This document shows positions 25,367-34,438 of a DNA stretch of 64,000 nucleotides, one piece after another; position 1 is the first letter of the stretch, and each line of letters starts with the position of its first letter. A program made the translations under genes and the position numbers. The stretch is from the NCBI GenBank assembly GCA_902780385.1, contig CACZFF010000003.1, forward strand, positions 28,377-92,376, written 5' to 3'. Below the pieces are notes generated by a model that did no database searches, was not told where the DNA came from, and saw nothing but the letters and a program-made list of their open reading frames with translations. This stretch comes from an uncultured Lachnospiraceae bacterium (GTDB lineage: Bacteria > Bacillota > Clostridia > Lachnospirales > Lachnospiraceae).

Positions 25367-28111
25367 TCAGCAGCCTGTTTCGCTCTCAGAGCTTTGTGCC
25401 GCGGAACGGCCCAAAGCTCCGCTGACCGCATCGGAGAAACCCGTTCCGGGCTTTCTCCTCGCATTGCCGCTCTGACGAGCGGCAATGAAAAGAGCAAAGA
25501 TCAGCATGGCGGCAGCTGTCAGGGCGGAAACCGCAGCGGCGGGGACAAGGCCCGGGGGCAGGTAGGTGACAACGATTTCATGCCTGCCCTCCGGCACAAA
25601 GATGGCGGTCAGGGCAAAATCGGCCCTTTCCACTTCCGCCGGTTTTCCGTCGATCATGGCAGAAAAGCCGCTGTCATAAGGGATGGAGAATAAGAGCAGA
25701 TTGTCTTTTTCCATCTCCGCTTTTGCGTGCCAGCCGTTTTTGTCAAACCCGAATTCACTGCAGGCGGAGGCGGCACGGTCATCACAGTGATCCGCAAACT
25801 CTCTGTAGGTCATTTCCCCGGGATAGGTATCTGTATCCTCTTCCATCAGATCCCCGTATTTGTCGGCCATTTCTTCCGAAAGAATGATATTTTTCGCGAG
25901 TACCCGGTCTGAGACCACACCGTTCCTCAGAATATCATAATTCTCTTCGGTCATGTAGCTGTCAAAAGAAAAACCCATTGGAATATAGTTTTCTGTCTCG
26001 TAAACATTGTAGCCGTTCAGGTCGTTGAGCAGGCTGTAGCCGTCGATGCCCTTCTGGTCCGTATAGCTGTCCTCGTGTGAGACCAGGGTGTTTTCAATAT
26101 AGTAGCGCACCGACATTACAGCCCTGGCGCCGATCCTTTCAAAGGGAAGCGTCGACTCTACGGTGCGGATCATGCCGATCCCGCGATACCACTCAAAAAT
26201 AGAAGGATGCACCGTGCTTTCAAAGCAGTGCATGGTCGGATATCCCCACACCATCTCATAGTTGGTACAGGTGCCGTCTGTCTCGACACGGGAGAAGGGA
26301 GCATCGACGCCCGGCACCGGTCCGGACGTGGTCCCGGTATTTTCATCTGCGGCCGCTGAATCCTCAGGATCTGATTCAGCCTCTGCGGAGACAGGCTGGT
26401 CCGCGGCTGCCGCAGGACTGCCCCCGGTCCCTGAGGCCGGTCCGAGCAGAGGGCCCTGGGAGAGCATCTGCCGCTGCCATTTCTGAAATCCTGTATAGGA
26501 GATCAGGGAGCTGCCGTTATCCAGGACTGTATAGGTCGAGACGACACAACAGGCAATGGTCAGGAGCAGACAGACGATCCCGGGAATCCGGCGGCTGCCC
26601 TCCGTGAAAAGGCTGCCGCAGCGCCGCATGATCAGAACGATCAGAATCAGGGCGGCGACATTGATCAATGTCCCTGTTATCTCCCTGTCCAGAAGATTTC
26701 TGTTCTCGCTGATGGATGTAAAGGACCATTGGCCCTTATCCTCCACCGGCAGAAAGCAGCACACAAGGAAGAAGGCCGTACAGGCAATTGAGAGCAGGGC
26801 GCCCCGCCTGAAAACTGCGCTGTCCCTCTCCTCCAGTACTTCCGCTGTCATACAGGCACACAGCAGGATGGGCATATAAAACCACCTGGTGTAGAAGTTG
26901 GAGTTGAAAGCGGAAAAAGCTGCATTCAGCACCGGGACAAAAGCCATTACAGCCAAAACAGTCAGAAGTGTTTTTTTCCAGCTCCTGCGGCGCATCATCC
27001 AGAAGGCAAAAACGCCGGACATGGCAAAGCAGGGCAGGAAAAAGGCAAGGGAGCCGTTCCTGATATTGTCGTTTGTAAACAGAGTTCCTCTCGCAATGAG
27101 ATCCGGAACCATAAAAAAGGATTTGAGGATGGCCAGCGGTGTCCCCGCATCCGGATAGGTGACCAGGTCATAGCCGTTGACTATCCTGGAAACACGTGTG
27201 TTGCCCAGGATCCCCCCGATGGACTGGACCAGGAAGACGGCAGACAGCATAAGTCCCGACATGCCGGCGGCAAGGATCCTGAGGATCTCGGCTGCCAGGG
27301 AGGCCAGGCCGCTCCCCCTTGCGCGCCGGATCCCCCATCTCACCAGGTAATACAGGACAAAAAACAGGACCTGACCGAAGAAAAAGTAGTAATTGATCAC
27401 GGACATCAGTGCTGTCATCAGCGGAAAGCCGAGCAGATCCGGGACTCCCGCCGCGGAAGATCCTGCCTGTGCAGTCTGTGCAGTCTGTGCAGTCTGTGCA
27501 AACTGTGCATCCTGTGCGGCATCCTGTGTGGAATCTCCTTGCTTCCTGCCCCGCCTGTGCTTTTCACACACCTCCCGGCTCTTTGCCACGAAGCGGTCAA
27601 AAGCCAGCAGATACAGAGGAAAGAAGGCCGTCACATCATGAAAATGCTGAAAGACGATATTGCAGGCCTGAAAGCCGGAAAAAGCATACAGAAAGGCTCC
27701 CGCAGCAGCGGCTTTGTCCGAGCGGGTCTGCGTCCGGATCCAGGCAAAGGCAGCCGCCGAAGCCGTACCGAATTTCAGAGCCATCAGGTAAGGTGTCATG
27801 TAGGGCAGCCAGTTCTCCGGAAAAGGAATGGTCAGCCAGAAAAAGGGACTTCCCCACAGGTAAAAGGCAAAGCTGCCTGTCATATTGCCGCCCAGATCGA
27901 CCAGGGGATTCCAGAAAAAGCGCCCCTGGCGCACTGCCCGATGGGCAAAAATAAGAAAGGGTACCTGCTGGACATTGTAGTCCCCGTAATAAAAAAACAG
28001 ACCCTTTCTGTAAATTAAAAAAGGAAGGACTGCAAGAAGATAGACCAGCACCCCTCCTATAAAAACCAAAACAGGCAATATTCTGTTTTTATTGATATTT
28101 CTGATACTCAT
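25367..28111 (-). CDS. YfhO family membrane protein
   Basis: A 914-residue polytopic protein. The N-terminus (VLVFIGGVLVYLLAVLPFL, FYYGDYNVQQVPFLIFAHRA, FFWNPLVDLGGN) is characteristic of YfhO, a GT-C-like fold proposed to transfer sugars to cell-envelope polymers such as lipoteichoic acid. About a dozen helices precede a large outward-facing domain from about residue 545 to 880; a final helix (AAAVSALTAAAMLIFALFIA) follows. The extracellular domain includes DYSG-like beta elements and a linker rich in Ala, Ser, Gly and Pro (about 555-600). A tract of QTAQTAQTAQ at about residue 200, in a cytoplasmic or periplasmic loop, comes from a 9-nt DNA repeat. The ribosome binding site is poor. Confidence 0.82.
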   Translation of the reverse strand: MSIRNINKNRILPVLVFIGGVLVYLLAVLPFLIYRKGLFFYYGDYNVQQVPFLIFAHRAVRQGRFFWNPLVDLGGNMTGSFAFYLWGSPFFWLTIPFPENWLPYMTPYLMALKFGTASAAAFAWIRTQTRSDKAAAAGAFLYAFSGFQACNIVFQHFHDVTAFFPLYLLAFDRFVAKSREVCEKHRRGRKQGDSTQDAAQDAQFAQTAQTAQTAQAGSSAAGVPDLLGFPLMTALMSVINYYFFFGQVLFFVLYYLVRWGIRRARGSGLASLAAEILRILAAGMSGLMLSAVFLVQSIGGILGNTRVSRIVNGYDLVTYPDAGTPLAILKSFFMVPDLIARGTLFTNDNIRNGSLAFFLPCFAMSGVFAFWMMRRRSWKKTLLTVLAVMAFVPVLNAAFSAFNSNFYTRWFYMPILLCACMTAEVLEERDSAVFRRGALLSIACTAFFLVCCFLPVEDKGQWSFTSISENRNLLDREITGTLINVAALILIVLIMRRCGSLFTEGSRRIPGIVCLLLTIACCVVSTYTVLDNGSSLISYTGFQKWQRQMLSQGPLLGPASGTGGSPAAAADQPVSAEAESDPEDSAAADENTGTTSGPVPGVDAPFSRVETDGTCTNYEMVWGYPTMHCFESTVHPSIFEWYRGIGMIRTVESTLPFERIGARAVMSVRYYIENTLVSHEDSYTDQKGIDGYSLLNDLNGYNVYETENYIPMGFSFDSYMTEENYDILRNGVVSDRVLAKNIILSEEMADKYGDLMEEDTDTYPGEMTYREFADHCDDRAASACSEFGFDKNGWHAKAEMEKDNLLLFSIPYDSGFSAMIDGKPAEVERADFALTAIFVPEGRHEIVVTYLPPGLVPAAAVSALTAAAMLIFALFIAARQSGNARRKPGTGFSDAVSGALGRSAAQSSESETGC
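27466..27519 (-). repeat. 9-nt tandem repeat inside yfhO
   Basis: Six units of the form TCTGTGCAG (plus strand), the last three degenerate, encode repeated Ala-Gln-Thr in a loop of the YfhO protein. As a multiple of three it keeps the frame. Confidence 0.75.
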
Positions 28112-28117
28112 TTTTAT

Positions 28118-28423
28118 TTAGCCGGGGTTTTCGTTGTAGGATTTCATTCTGGAAAAAACCATGGTATAGCCGTCATTTCCGTAATTCAGGGAACGGTTCA
28201 CACGGCTGATCGTAGCAGTGGACGCACCTGTCTTCTCCGCAATCTTCAGATAGGTGTCCTTTTTCTTGAGCATGGAAGCAACTTCGAAGCGCTGGGAAAG
28301 AGACAGCAGTTCATTGACCGTGCACAAATCTTCAAAGAACTCAAAGCATTCCTCTTCATTTTCAAGAGTCAGGATTGCTTCAAAAAGATGTCTGACTGCG
28401 TCTGTTCTGATTTTATTATTCAT
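28118..28423 (-). CDS. YerC/YecD family TrpR-related regulator
   Basis: About 101 residues. FFEDLCTVNELLSLSQRFEVASMLKKKDTYLKIAEKTGASTATISRVNR is the TrpR-like helix-turn-helix of the YerC family. DNA-binding residues should lie in STATISRVNRSL. YerC-type proteins are widespread in Firmicutes; their effector is unknown to me. I start at ATG 28423, where GGGGG lies 4-5 nt upstream; the frame could extend 7 codons. Its own strong promoter lies 43 nt upstream. yfhO follows after only 6 nt, so the two are cotranscribed. Confidence 0.82.
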   Translation of the reverse strand: MNNKIRTDAVRHLFEAILTLENEEECFEFFEDLCTVNELLSLSQRFEVASMLKKKDTYLKIAEKTGASTATISRVNRSLNYGNDGYTMVFSRMKSYNENPG

Positions 28424-28465
28424 GTAACCCCCCACTTGCAACAATGATTTCTTAGCGGCTTTCTT

Positions 28466-28494
28466 ATTTTAACATTTTACAACTGTGAAGTAAA
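28466..28494 (-). promoter_or_regulatory. Promoter of the YerC-yfhO operon
   Basis: TTTACT (28494-28489), 17 nt, TAAAAT (28471-28466), with TGT directly before the -10 (extended -10). Confidence 0.65.
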
Positions 28495-28627
28495 GAAGTT
28501 GGTATTTTTATAATTTATATTAGTGCAAAATCTCAATTATGTCCATGCAGGTTGCAATCCACATTACAAATTCTACTTTACATTTGTCTGTACTTGTGTT
28601 ATGTTGAATTCATTGCACAAATGGCTG

Positions 28628-28656
28628 TTGAATAATACTGCTTTTGTGCATAATAC
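28628..28656 (+). promoter_or_regulatory. Candidate promoter of the cold-shock gene
   Basis: TTGAAT (28628-28633), 17 nt, TAATAC (28651-28656). The start site would be near 28663, giving a leader of only about 30 nt, unlike the long leaders of E. coli cspA. Confidence 0.5.
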
Positions 28657-28692
28657 ACATAATCTAAAGTTTTGTTTTTGGAGGTGCCAGCA

Positions 28693-28893
28693 ATGAGCAA
28701 AGGAACTGTCAAGTGGTTCAACAACCAGAAAGGTTTTGGATTTATTTCCGATTCTGAAGGTAATGACGTTTTCGTACATTTCAGCGGGATCAATCAGGAG
28801 GGATTCAAGTCTCTCGAAGAAGGCGAAGCAGTTGAGTACGACGTCGTACAGGGTCAGAAAGGTCCTCAGGCCGTCAACGTAACCAAGATCTGA
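28693..28893 (+). CDS. Cold-shock protein (CspA/CspB family)
   Basis: A 66-residue single-domain OB-fold protein. It binds single-stranded nucleic acid and acts as an RNA chaperone. RNP1 is KGFGFI and RNP2 VFVHFS, within [16 protein letters not shown] and [10 protein letters not shown]. The start is ATG 28693, with GGAGG 8 nt upstream; the frame begins 7 codons earlier without a site. Flanked by a promoter at 28628 and a strong terminator at 29010, so monocistronic. It is divergent from the YerC gene. Full length, all RNA-contact aromatics present. Confidence 0.95.
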   Translation: MSKGTVKWFNNQKGFGFISDSEGNDVFVHFSGINQEGFKSLEEGEAVEYDVVQGQKGPQAVNVTKI

Positions 28894-29009
28894 CAAGATC
28901 AGAAAGCCATTTGACGATTGAAAATACGACAGCTTTCATTGAAAGCGGTCAGTCACGCTTTTTGTCCCGGCTGGGACAGAGACTGTGAAATACGTTATTT
29001 ACGGACAAA

Positions 29010-29035
29010 AGCCGGTACAGCAGATTGTACCGGCT
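29010..29035 (+). terminator. Terminator of the cold-shock gene
   Basis: AGCCGGTACA / TGTACCGGCT (10 bp, 6-nt loop) followed by TTGTTGTTTTTT on the plus strand. Because hisA converges from the other side, the hairpin may also act for it. Confidence 0.85.
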
Positions 29036-29063
29036 TTGTTGTTTTTTATGAGGGCAGGCCGAG

Positions 29064-29927
29064 TCATGCATAAGACGCCGCTTCTGCCGCGAGCTGGTCC
29101 AGGTCAAGGCTCCCGCCGAAAATATTGAGGGCACTGCCGACAGTGACATCCATACGGCCTCCCGACAGGCCTGCGATGCGGGCCAGGTCTTCCGTGTCAT
29201 GGACGCCGCCGGCATATGTGACAGGGAAGCCTGTCTGACGGCAGAATGCGCCCAGAATGCCTGCCAGTTCCTCCTGGATTCCGCCGCGTTTTCCTTCGAC
29301 ATCGGCCGCGTGAATGAGGAACTCGTCGCAGTGGCGGCAGAGGGTCCGAAGGTTCTCCTGTGTGATGATCCACCGGGTAAATTTCTGCCATCTGTCCGTG
29401 ACGACTGCATACTGAGCTGCGGGAACAGGAACAGAATCGGATTCTGTCCCGGCAGAAATGGGCTCTCCGCTCTCCTTCTCCGGGGGGGCAAGCCTGCGGC
29501 AGCTCAGATCGAGCACAAGCCGTTCGATGCCGACGGCATCTTTCATTTTCTCAAGGCGCTCCTCGTCAAGGGTGCCGCCGTGAAAAACATAGGAGGTCAC
29601 GATGACATGGGAGGCGCCGGCATCCAGATACTGACCGGCATTTTCCGGGGTGATCCCGCCTCCGATCTGCATTCCTCCGGGATAGGCGGCAAGGGCGGAC
29701 AGCGCCTGGGCGCGGTCTGCCTCATATGCGGCCGGATCGGCCGCAGCGCTGTCGAGAAGGATGATGTGTCCCCCCGACAGACCTCTTTCGCGGTAGAGCG
29801 ATGCGTAATACGCGGCATCCCGTTCAGATACGAAATTCTCCTTAACGGCCTGTCCCTCTCTGATCGAGCCGCCGACGATCTGCTTGACGCGTCCTCCGTG
29901 AATATCGATACATGGGCGTAATCTCAT
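29064..29927 (-). CDS. hisA: HisA, eukaryotic-type ProFAR isomerase
   Basis: A 287-residue TIM-barrel isomerase of histidine synthesis (ProFAR to PRFAR). RLRPCIDIHGGRVKQIVGGS at the N-terminus, GGHIILLD, MQIGGGI and the late VTYAGGVHDTEDL match the eukaryotic HIS6 type rather than the common bacterial HisA, which typically has D-x-x-xGxxVRLxxG. Acidic catalytic candidates are D8 and the Asp in IHAADVEGKRGG. An extra segment rich in Ser, Glu and Pro at about 149-172 is not part of the barrel. It stands without other his genes, 18 nt downstream of dapB. This form does occur in some Clostridia, so transfer is possible but not recent on this evidence. Confidence 0.82.
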   Translation of the reverse strand: MRLRPCIDIHGGRVKQIVGGSIREGQAVKENFVSERDAAYYASLYRERGLSGGHIILLDSAAADPAAYEADRAQALSALAAYPGGMQIGGGITPENAGQYLDAGASHVIVTSYVFHGGTLDEERLEKMKDAVGIERLVLDLSCRRLAPPEKESGEPISAGTESDSVPVPAAQYAVVTDRWQKFTRWIITQENLRTLCRHCDEFLIHAADVEGKRGGIQEELAGILGAFCRQTGFPVTYAGGVHDTEDLARIAGLSGGRMDVTVGSALNIFGGSLDLDQLAAEAASYA

Positions 29928-29945
29928 AGCTGCCTCTTACGATCA

Positions 29946-30701
29946 TTACGCCAGGACGTCGTGCATGGTGTAGAGTCCTGCGGGCTTGCCGGCCAGGAAT
30001 TTTGCAGCCTCGACTGCGCCTTTGCCGAAAACAGCCCGGCTGTAGGCTCTGTGGGAGAGCGTAATAACTTCGTCCTCTCCCGCGAAGATCACATCGTGGT
30101 CGCCGACGATCGTGCCGCCGCGGACTGCGGAGATGCCGATCTCTTTTTCACGGCGTTTCTCACGTCTGGTGCTGCGGTCATAGACATAATCATAGGCGCC
30201 GTCCATGGCCTCGTTGATGCTGTCGGCGAGGGCAATCGCTGTTCCGCTGGGAGCATCGAGCTTCTGGTTGTGGTGCTTTTCGACGATTTCAATATCGAAG
30301 CCGGCTGCAGCGAGTTTGGGAGCTGCCTCGGCCAGAATGGTCTGGATCAGATTGATGCCGAGAGACATATTGGCGCTCTTGAGGACCGCGACCTTTTCAG
30401 AGGTCTGTTTCATGGCAGCTGTCTGTTCCTCGGAAAGACCTGTGGTGCAGACTACGACAGGGATCGCACGGCCTGCGCTGTAGGCAAACAGACCCTCCAT
30501 GGCTGCAGCCGTCGAAAAGTCAATGATGACATCTGCCTCTTCCTTGCACTCATCGAGAGATGCATACACGGGGAAATCCGCATAGGCGCTTCCGAAAGCG
30601 TCGATTCCGGCAGCGATCTCAATGCCGGCATCTCTGGAAACGATGTCCGCGATCATATGTCCCATACGCCCGCAGGCGCCGTGAAGTATTGCTTTTACCA
30701 T
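29946..30701 (-). CDS. dapB: 4-hydroxy-tetrahydrodipicolinate reductase
   Basis: A 251-residue enzyme of the diaminopimelate/lysine pathway. The nucleotide-binding motif is LHGACGRMGHMI at residues 6-17. DVIIDFSTAAA and VVCTTGLSEEQ are typical. The catalytic block is EIVEKHHNQKLDAPSGTAI, with the active His pair and Lys, around residue 140. The C-terminal half carries SAVRGGTIVGDHDVIFAG. Start ATG after AAGGAG. It lies 55 nt downstream of dapA, and with it forms the lysine/peptidoglycan branch; hisA follows at 18 nt. Confidence 0.95.
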   Translation of the reverse strand: MVKAILHGACGRMGHMIADIVSRDAGIEIAAGIDAFGSAYADFPVYASLDECKEEADVIIDFSTAAAMEGLFAYSAGRAIPVVVCTTGLSEEQTAAMKQTSEKVAVLKSANMSLGINLIQTILAEAAPKLAAAGFDIEIVEKHHNQKLDAPSGTAIALADSINEAMDGAYDYVYDRSTRREKRREKEIGISAVRGGTIVGDHDVIFAGEDEVITLSHRAYSRAVFGKGAVEAAKFLAGKPAGLYTMHDVLA

Positions 30702-30756
30702 CTTTGTCTCCTTCTTACATGTGAGTCTCTGAGCTTAGCCCATGATCACATGAATT

Positions 30757-31650
30757 TTATTTCAGAATTCCGAAATTGCGCATGGCAGCCTCAAGCTTTT
30801 TCGCGTGCTCCTCTTCCATCTCCGTGAGAGGCATGCGAAGAGGACCTGCGTTGAAGCCCATCATATTGACGGCCTTCTTGACAGGGATGGGATTGACTTC
30901 GCTGAAGAGGTTCTCGCAGAGGTCGAGAGTATCTTTCTGGATCTGTGCAGCGCCCTTGACATCGCCCTTGAGCATCTTGTCACACATGTCGTGGACAGCG
31001 CGGGGAGCGACGTTGGAGACGACGGAGATAACACCGAGTCCGCCCATGGACATAAGCGGAACGACCTGGTCGTCGTTGCCGGAATACAGGTCGATATTGC
31101 CGTCAGTCAGGGTCATGAGCTTGACGATCTGGCTGATGTTGCCGCTGGCTTCCTTGATGCCGACGATATTGGGGACTTCCCTGACCAGCTGAGCCACTGT
31201 CTCGGGATTGATGTTTCCGCCGGTGCGGCTGGGAACATTGTAGAGGATGACCGGGCATCCGTTGGAAGCTTCCGCGACCATCTTGAAATGCTTGACAAGG
31301 CCCTTCTGTGTTCCCTTGTTGTAGTAGGGATGGATGACCAGAAGACCGTCGGCACCATAGGCGGCAAGCTCCTGAGAGAGGTTCATTGCGGTCTGTGTGC
31401 AGTTTGAACCGCTGCCGGCAATAACGGGAACGCGCTTTTTGGTGTAATCGATGCAGAACTTACAGACATCCAGATGCTCCTGCTCTGTCATGGTTGCAGC
31501 TTCGCCGGTGGATCCGCAGACGATAATGGCATCGGTCCCGTTATCGATCTGAAAATCGATCAGCTCCGCAAATGCATCATAATTGACAGAATAATCGTCC
31601 TCTTTGAAAGGTGTAATGATTGCAACTCCTGCTTTTGTAAAAACTGACAT
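30757..31650 (-). CDS. dapA: 4-hydroxy-tetrahydrodipicolinate synthase
   Basis: A 297-residue class I aldolase condensing pyruvate with aspartate semialdehyde. The motif CGSTGEAATMTEQEH is near residue 45, the tyrosine loop YYNKGTQKGL near 110, YNVPSRTGGNI at about 137, and the Schiff-base lysine in VGIKEASGNI near 165. All catalytic residues are present. CGGAGG lies before the ATG. First gene of dapA-dapB-hisA; substrate comes from lysC of the same window. Confidence 0.96.
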   Translation of the reverse strand: MSVFTKAGVAIITPFKEDDYSVNYDAFAELIDFQIDNGTDAIIVCGSTGEAATMTEQEHLDVCKFCIDYTKKRVPVIAGSGSNCTQTAMNLSQELAAYGADGLLVIHPYYNKGTQKGLVKHFKMVAEASNGCPVILYNVPSRTGGNINPETVAQLVREVPNIVGIKEASGNISQIVKLMTLTDGNIDLYSGNDDQVVPLMSMGGLGVISVVSNVAPRAVHDMCDKMLKGDVKGAAQIQKDTLDLCENLFSEVNPIPVKKAVNMMGFNAGPLRMPLTEMEEEHAKKLEAAMRNFGILK

Positions 31651-31733
31651 TTTTTTCCTCCGTATAAAAACCTTCCGGCAGTGTCTCTTCTTCCTTTAAT
31701 TCTAATTCAATTACTGAATCGATAAAAAAATCA

Positions 31734-32246
31734 TCAACTGTTTTCTGTTGTCTCGTATTTTTTAAACCGTACAGTGCTGATCTGGGAGATCTCGTCCACG
31801 AAAGTGCAGAGTTCTCCGCTCAGGACACGTCCGGTAAAAATAACATCTGTGTCCCCCCGGTGGCTGACAAGGTCCCGAAGCTCTTCCACGGTGATAATAT
31901 TGTTGTCGATCACGCCCAGAACTTCGTCCAGGACCAGAAGGTCGCACTCTCCTGTCGCCAGGACTTTTCTGGCAAATCCCAGACTGTTGCGGATGCTGGA
32001 GACGTCATCTTCTTTTTGCTCAAGGGAACGGTCATCGTAATCCACTTCCGATTTTTCAAAGCGGAAAATCTTGATGTCCGGTTCCATGCGTTTGCAGAAA
32101 AACGACTCCGCGAGTCCTCTGCCCTTCAGAAACTGAATGACGACAGCTGTTTTTCCGTCCGCCGCGGCGTCCAGAGCCATGCCCAGCGCTGCCGCCGTCT
32201 TGCCCCTTCCCTCTCCGGAAAAGACGGTAATCTTACCTTTCTCCAT
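31734..32246 (-). CDS. cobO: Corrinoid (cob(I)alamin) adenosyltransferase, CobO/BtuR type
   Basis: About 170 residues. FSGEGRGKTAAALGMALDA carries the P-loop of the BtuR/CobO family, which binds ATP in the unusual orientation used for adenosylation. VIQFLKGRG, and later DLLVLDEVLGVIDNNIITVEEL, also fit. It makes adenosylcobalamin or adenosylates cobyrinic acid diamide. I use ATG 32246, 8 nt after AAGAGG; a longer frame adds 21 residues. It is a single gene 83 nt upstream of dapA, with no other cobalamin gene here. B12 salvage alone would suffice to explain it. Confidence 0.88.
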   Translation of the reverse strand: MEKGKITVFSGEGRGKTAAALGMALDAAADGKTAVVIQFLKGRGLAESFFCKRMEPDIKIFRFEKSEVDYDDRSLEQKEDDVSSIRNSLGFARKVLATGECDLLVLDEVLGVIDNNIITVEELRDLVSHRGDTDVIFTGRVLSGELCTFVDEISQISTVRFKKYETTENS

Positions 32247-32489
32247 TCGTATACCTCTTGGCAGGGGCTCAACTGCCTCCTGCGTACTGTTTTTTGTTCC
32301 GGTTTTCACTTCCTTTACAGCCTCAGACCGCCGGCATATTGTAAAAACATGTGTTACAGTGCTGAATTAACGCTTTACAGTAACATATCACGTTTAGTTT
32401 CGATTGTAAATAAAATGTCCGACGCTCGTCAAATGTCCGCAAATGCTCATGCCTGCATGGCATTTGCGGCCGCTTTCCTCGCTGTTTTA

Positions 32490-34280
32490 TCACATCCTCT
32501 GCGGCGCTGTAAAACCAAGGACGTCGATGCAGCATGAGAGGACGCGCTCGGTGAGGTGGAGAAGGGCGATCCAGGACTCTTTCTGCGCCTGGTCCTGTTC
32601 AGTGAGGATCTTTGTGGCGTGGTAGAAGGAGTTGAAGTCGTTGGACAGCTGGTAAATGTAGGCGCAGACCCTGTGGGGTGCGCAGTCGGTGTAGGCGCCT
32701 TCCATCATGGCATTAAAGCCGGCTATGTCCATCATGAGTTTCTTCTCCACGGGACTTGCGGGTATGCCGGTCCTGAGGGAAGCGGGGTCCTTTGCGCCGG
32801 GCTGTCCGGCGTAGCGCTGCAGAATGGAGCGCATGCGGACGATGGTGTACAGGATGTAAGGGCCGGTGTCTCCTTCAAAGGAGGTGAATTTTTCAATATC
32901 GAAAATATAGTCCTTGGAGGCCTGGTTGGACAGGTCGCCGTACTTGAGGGCTGCCAGGGCCACCTGACGGGAGGTCTGTCCGGCCTCCTGAGCAGGGATC
33001 TCGGGATTGGTGCTGATCTTGGAGAGCATCTCTGCATCGATGTCCGCGATCAGGGTCTCCAGACACATGACACCGCCCTCTCGGGTCTTAAAGGGCTTGC
33101 CGTCCTTGCCGTTCATGGTGCCGAAACCGATGTGGACAAGCTCTGTGTCAGGGCTGACAAGGCCGGCTTTAGCGGCGGCGCGGAAAACCTGTGTGAAGTG
33201 CAGTTCCTGGCGCTTGTCAGTGATGTAGATGATCTTGTCGGGATGATAATTCTCCACGCGTTCCTTGATAGTCGCGAGGTCTGTTGTCGTATAGAGGGAG
33301 GCGCCGTCGGACTTGAGGACGATACAGGGAGGGATCTCCTTGGAGTCTGTCTCTTCTGCGACGTCGATGACCAGTGCTCCCTGGCTCTCGTAGGCATAGC
33401 CTCCCTTCTTCATATCTTCGACCATCCCCGGGATCACGGGATGAACACTGGCTTCACCCTTCCAGAGGTCAAAGGTTACATTCAGGTTCTCGTAGTTGCG
33501 TTTCATGTCCGCCACGGAGACCGCGACGATCTTCTGCCATAAGGCATAGAGACCGCGCTCGCCATCCTGCAGGCGGCGGGTATTGTCCATAGCCTCAGCG
33601 TAGTATTCGGGATCCTGTTTGGACTTTGCGCTGGCAAAGGGGTAGATTTCCTCCAGCTCGGAGACGGTAAAAGGCGCCTCTTCGGGATATTCGCCGGTAA
33701 AGTCAGGGTCAAAATAGGGAAGCCCGGGCATGCGCTTTTTGAGCTCTGTGATCACGAGGCCCATCTGCAGGCCCCAGTCACCCAGATGGATATCACCGAT
33801 GACATCTTCTCCGTGGAAACGGGCGATGCGCTTGACTGCCTCGCCGATGACCGCGCTGCGCAGGTGGCCGACATGCAGGGGCTTTGCCACGTTGGGGCCG
33901 CCGTAGTCGATGATGATCTTTTCAGGCTTTTCCGGAAGGGGCATTCCCAGACGCTCGTCCTCACTCATCTGCTGCAGGTAGGACTGCAAAAAGCCCTCGT
34001 TCACATCCAGATTCAGGAAGCCGGGCTTTACAACCTCTGCCTTTGCAAATACTGCAGAACCCCGGCCGTCATTTTTTGCCGCCAGAGCTCCTGCCACATC
34101 ATCCGCGATCATGAAGGGCGCTTTTCGATAACGCTTGGCACCTGCCATGGCTCCGTTGCACTGATATTCGCACAGGTCAGGGCGGTTCGATACTGTCACC
34201 CTGCCCAATGCACTGTCATATCCCGCCGCCTCAAAGGCGGATTCCATCTCTTTTGAAATCAGGTCCAGAAACTGTTCCAA
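32490..34280 (-). CDS. argS: Arginyl-tRNA synthetase
   Basis: A 596-residue class I synthetase charging tRNA-Arg. The N-terminal Add-1 domain occupies about residues 1-95. The HIGH-like motif is VAKPLHVGHLRSAVIG near residue 130. The region around YITDKRQELHFTQVF is typical of ArgRS, most of which lack a standard KMSKS. The C-terminal helical anticodon domain ends at LGFTAPQRM. The start is TTG 34280, 6 nt after AGGGG; no better start lies nearby. A promoter is located about 105 nt upstream. It is separated by 243 nt from cobO. Confidence 0.94.
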   Translation of the reverse strand: MEQFLDLISKEMESAFEAAGYDSALGRVTVSNRPDLCEYQCNGAMAGAKRYRKAPFMIADDVAGALAAKNDGRGSAVFAKAEVVKPGFLNLDVNEGFLQSYLQQMSEDERLGMPLPEKPEKIIIDYGGPNVAKPLHVGHLRSAVIGEAVKRIARFHGEDVIGDIHLGDWGLQMGLVITELKKRMPGLPYFDPDFTGEYPEEAPFTVSELEEIYPFASAKSKQDPEYYAEAMDNTRRLQDGERGLYALWQKIVAVSVADMKRNYENLNVTFDLWKGEASVHPVIPGMVEDMKKGGYAYESQGALVIDVAEETDSKEIPPCIVLKSDGASLYTTTDLATIKERVENYHPDKIIYITDKRQELHFTQVFRAAAKAGLVSPDTELVHIGFGTMNGKDGKPFKTREGGVMCLETLIADIDAEMLSKISTNPEIPAQEAGQTSRQVALAALKYGDLSNQASKDYIFDIEKFTSFEGDTGPYILYTIVRMRSILQRYAGQPGAKDPASLRTGIPASPVEKKLMMDIAGFNAMMEGAYTDCAPHRVCAYIYQLSNDFNSFYHATKILTEQDQAQKESWIALLHLTERVLSCCIDVLGFTAPQRM

Positions 34281-34382
34281 ATTATTCCCCTTTCTATAAC
34301 TTTTCTATTACTCAATTGAACGGTACTTACGGGTCCTTTCCCCGCAGCCCGTCCGGAAGATCTTTTTTCAATCAATTGTACA

Positions 34383-34411
34383 ATCATGGCAAAATACGCT
34401 GATTTTGTCAA
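34383..34411 (-). promoter_or_regulatory. Promoter of argS
   Basis: TTGACA (34411-34406), 17 nt, CATGAT (34388-34383). The leader of about 95 nt contains a G/C-rich hairpin-forming stretch (34345-34366) but no known riboswitch. Confidence 0.6.
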
Positions 34412-34438
34412 GTTTACGGCCCTTGGTTTTCAGCGGTC

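Noticed and set aside
27466-27519. Possible short CRISPR-like array
   Set aside because: Units are 9 nt, contiguous and in frame within yfhO; no spacers and no cas genes. None of the other tandem repeats has spacers.
28424-28692. Long cold-shock leader RNA thermosensor
   Set aside because: The best promoter lies only about 65 nt before the start codon, so the transcript leader is probably short; no cspA-type cold box was recognised.
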